Shown here piece by piece: positions 5,465 to 6,954 of a DNA stretch of 6,954 nucleotides. Below the pieces are notes generated by a model. The model did no database searches. It had not been told where the DNA came from and saw only the letters and a list, made by a program, of their open reading frames with translations. Each line of letters begins with the position of its first letter. The stretch's first letter is position 1. The translations under genes and the position numbers were made by a program. The stretch comes from an uncultured Erysipelotrichaceae bacterium (GTDB lineage: Bacteria; Bacillota_I; Bacilli_A; RFN20; CAG-826): positions 1-6,954 of the forward strand of contig CAMYZF010000053.1 in the NCBI GenBank assembly GCA_947303755.1. Reading direction: 5' to 3'.

Positions 5465-6954
5465 ATGAAGAAAAGTCCAATATTAATAATTGCTCTTTTA
5501 GCACTAGCGTCATGCTCTAATTTGCCAGCTAATGTAACAACATTTTCTGTAGATTGGTTTAATTACGATGGAACAGTTTTAGAGACCGATGTGAATATTC
5601 CATATGGAAGTATGCCCCATTATGATGGAGAAATTCCAACTCGGGAAAGTGATGATGTTTTTGATTACATTTTTTCGTCTTGGGATAAAGAATTAACTCC
5701 AGTCACCGAAAACACCAGTTATACTGCTGTGTTTGATTATGTCCCTAGAAAAGGTGAAGTAGTTGCCTCTAAACCAAGCGGCTTTTATGATGAGCCTTTC
5801 TTATTGACGTTAAGTGCTCCAAAGGGATTCGATATTTATTACACATTAGATAATTCCGATCCTAATGAGCATTCAACAAAATATAGCGAACCAATATTAA
5901 TTAAAGATGCCTCGTCTAATCCAAATAATTATTCGGTTAGAGATGGTATTTCGTCATTAGATGTTTATTATCCAAGCGAATTAGTTGATAAATGCACAAC
6001 TATAAATGCAATTGCGATTAATAAAATGAGTGGGGAAAGAACAAATTTCTTCTATTTTAATTATTTTGTTGGCTTTCAATCTAAAACCGGTTATGAAAAT
6101 ATGCCAATCGTAACTTTAAATGTTAGAGATGAATATTTATATGACTATGATAGTGGTATTTATGTGACCGGAAGAATATATGATGAATCTGAACATACCG
6201 GCTATCCTGAGACCTATCCGGCTAACTATCATCAAAAGGGAAAAGAATGGGAAAGGCCCGCAAATTTCAAATATTTTGATGGAAACAAAATTCTCCAATC
6301 AGAGCAAAATATAGGGATTAGAATTCATGGCGGATGGTCGAGAGCCTTCAATCAAAAATCGTTTAATTTGTATGCTAGAAAAGATTATAGTGGTACTTCT
6401 ACTTTTAATTACAAGTTCTTTGATAATATAAATGCTCATTCTTTAATGCTTAGAAGTGGCGGATATCGTGATACCGATCTAACGAAGATTCGTGATTCGT
6501 TAAACCAAGATTTTAGTGTGAACGAATCTTTTGATGTTCAAAGAAGCTTTCCGACGATTGTTTTCCTAAATGGTGAATATTGGGGAATATATAATCTTCA
6601 AGAACGATTTTCAGATCATTATGTTGAAGAACATCATGGAGTGGATAATAAAAAGATATTGATAATTAGGAATGACGAAATTGATGAAGGACTACAAACA
6701 GATTTTCATTTTTATGAAGAATTAGTTTCTTTCTTTCAAACTAATGATTTTTCTAATCCTGAAAAATATGAAGAAGCAAAAAGTTTTATCGATATGTCTG
6801 AATTCGCTCAATATATGTCCACTCAACTATATGTTGGAAATATCGATTGGCCAGGAAACAATGTCCGCGTCTATAAAGACGTCAGCGATTTAAATTCAAA
6901 ATGGCACTTTATGATGTATGACACTGATGATTCAAGTGCGATTCATTCCAAATG
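5465..6954 (+). CDS. CotH-kinase-domain surface lipoprotein with InlB-type repeat (3' end outside window)
   Basis: The frame is open from the ATG at 5465 to the window edge: 496 complete codons and no stop. The N terminus is a lipoprotein signal with a hydrophobic stretch 5-16 and lipobox L-A-S-C17, so the mature protein should be tethered outside the cell membrane. Residues 24-92 match an InlB B-repeat/Flg_new module (D-G-T-V-L, then P-Y-G, Y-D-G-E-I-P-T-R, S-W, and Y-T-A-V-F). Residues 100-200 resemble a chitobiase C-terminal-like Ig domain (P-S-G-F-Y, then Y-Y-T-L-D-N-S-D-P). From about 210 on is the CotH kinase domain: R-I-H-G-G-W-S-R with Q-K-S-F-N-L-Y, N-G-E-Y-W-G-I-Y-N-L-Q-E-R (369-381), N-I-D-W-P-G-N-N (459-466) and M-Y-D486-T-D488-D with the probable metal-binding aspartates. 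CotH itself is an atypical protein kinase of Bacillus spore coats. The substrate of this extracellular relative is unknown. Confidence 0.9.
   Translation, partial: MKKSPILIIALLALASCSNLPANVTTFSVDWFNYDGTVLETDVNIPYGSMPHYDGEIPTRESDDVFDYIFSSWDKELTPVTENTSYTAVFDYVPRKGEVVASKPSGFYDEPFLLTLSAPKGFDIYYTLDNSDPNEHSTKYSEPILIKDASSNPNNYSVRDGISSLDVYYPSELVDKCTTINAIAINKMSGERTNFFYFNYFVGFQSKTGYENMPIVTLNVRDEYLYDYDSGIYVTGRIYDESEHTGYPETYPANYHQKGKEWERPANFKYFDGNKILQSEQNIGIRIHGGWSRAFNQKSFNLYARKDYSGTSTFNYKFFDNINAHSLMLRSGGYRDTDLTKIRDSLNQDFSVNESFDVQRSFPTIVFLNGEYWGIYNLQERFSDHYVEEHHGVDNKKILIIRNDEIDEGLQTDFHFYEELVSFFQTNDFSNPEKYEEAKSFIDMSEFAQYMSTQLYVGNIDWPGNNVRVYKDVSDLNSKWHFMMYDTDDSSAIHSK

Noticed and set aside
5465..6954. CotH domain as proof of sporulation
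   Set aside because: The protein has a lipobox and adhesion-type modules, and CotH kinase domains occur in many non-sporulating bacteria, so the name alone says nothing about spores.

Overview
The window is AT-rich, gene-dense DNA with a Bacillota character: short intergenic gaps, TATAAT-type promoters, hairpin plus T-run terminators, and all complete reading frames ending in TAA or TAG with tryptophan written as TGG. That argues for the standard bacterial code, not the Mycoplasma code in which TGA is Trp. The gene mix (small nucleotide-pool enzymes, a CaCA exchanger, a YhhN membrane protein, a CotH-kinase lipoprotein with an InlB-type repeat) suits an uncultured, probably host-associated lineage of class Bacilli near the RF39/Erysipelotrichales/Acholeplasma side. 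That placement is inference from style, not from a marker gene.

Layout from left to right: (1) the C-terminal end of a diacylglycerol-kinase-family lipid kinase (+), facing a NUDIX hydrolase (-) across a shared bidirectional terminator. (2) A divergent start region, then a NERD-domain nuclease-like protein with a C-terminal zinc ribbon (+), followed 18 nt later by a membrane-anchored choline-kinase-like protein (+). (3) A bidirectional terminator and a tRNA-Ser(GCU) gene (-) with encoded CCA. (4) A YhhN/TMEM86-type membrane protein, probable lysoplasmalogenase (+), facing a two-gene minus-strand operon (CaCA cation exchanger, then RdgB-type XTP/dITP diphosphatase). Both stop codons at this junction lie inside one terminator hairpin. 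(5) Divergent from the exchanger, a large CotH-kinase lipoprotein that runs off the right edge and is open for all 496 visible codons.

No single pathway unites the window. Two loose themes appear: nucleotide-pool cleaning (NUDIX, RdgB) and membrane-lipid chemistry (lipid kinase, choline-kinase-like protein, lysoplasmalogenase). The most interesting structural signal is at the gene starts. Genes that begin a transcript tend to have no Shine-Dalgarno sequence and a -10 hexamer ending exactly 7 nt before the ATG, which would give leaderless mRNAs. The internal operon gene (RdgB) has a clear GGAGG, and the YhhN gene has a -10 further upstream with a short leader. No CRISPR array, insertion sequence, prophage gene or recognisable defence island was seen, and there is no gene-free stretch longer than about 190 nt.
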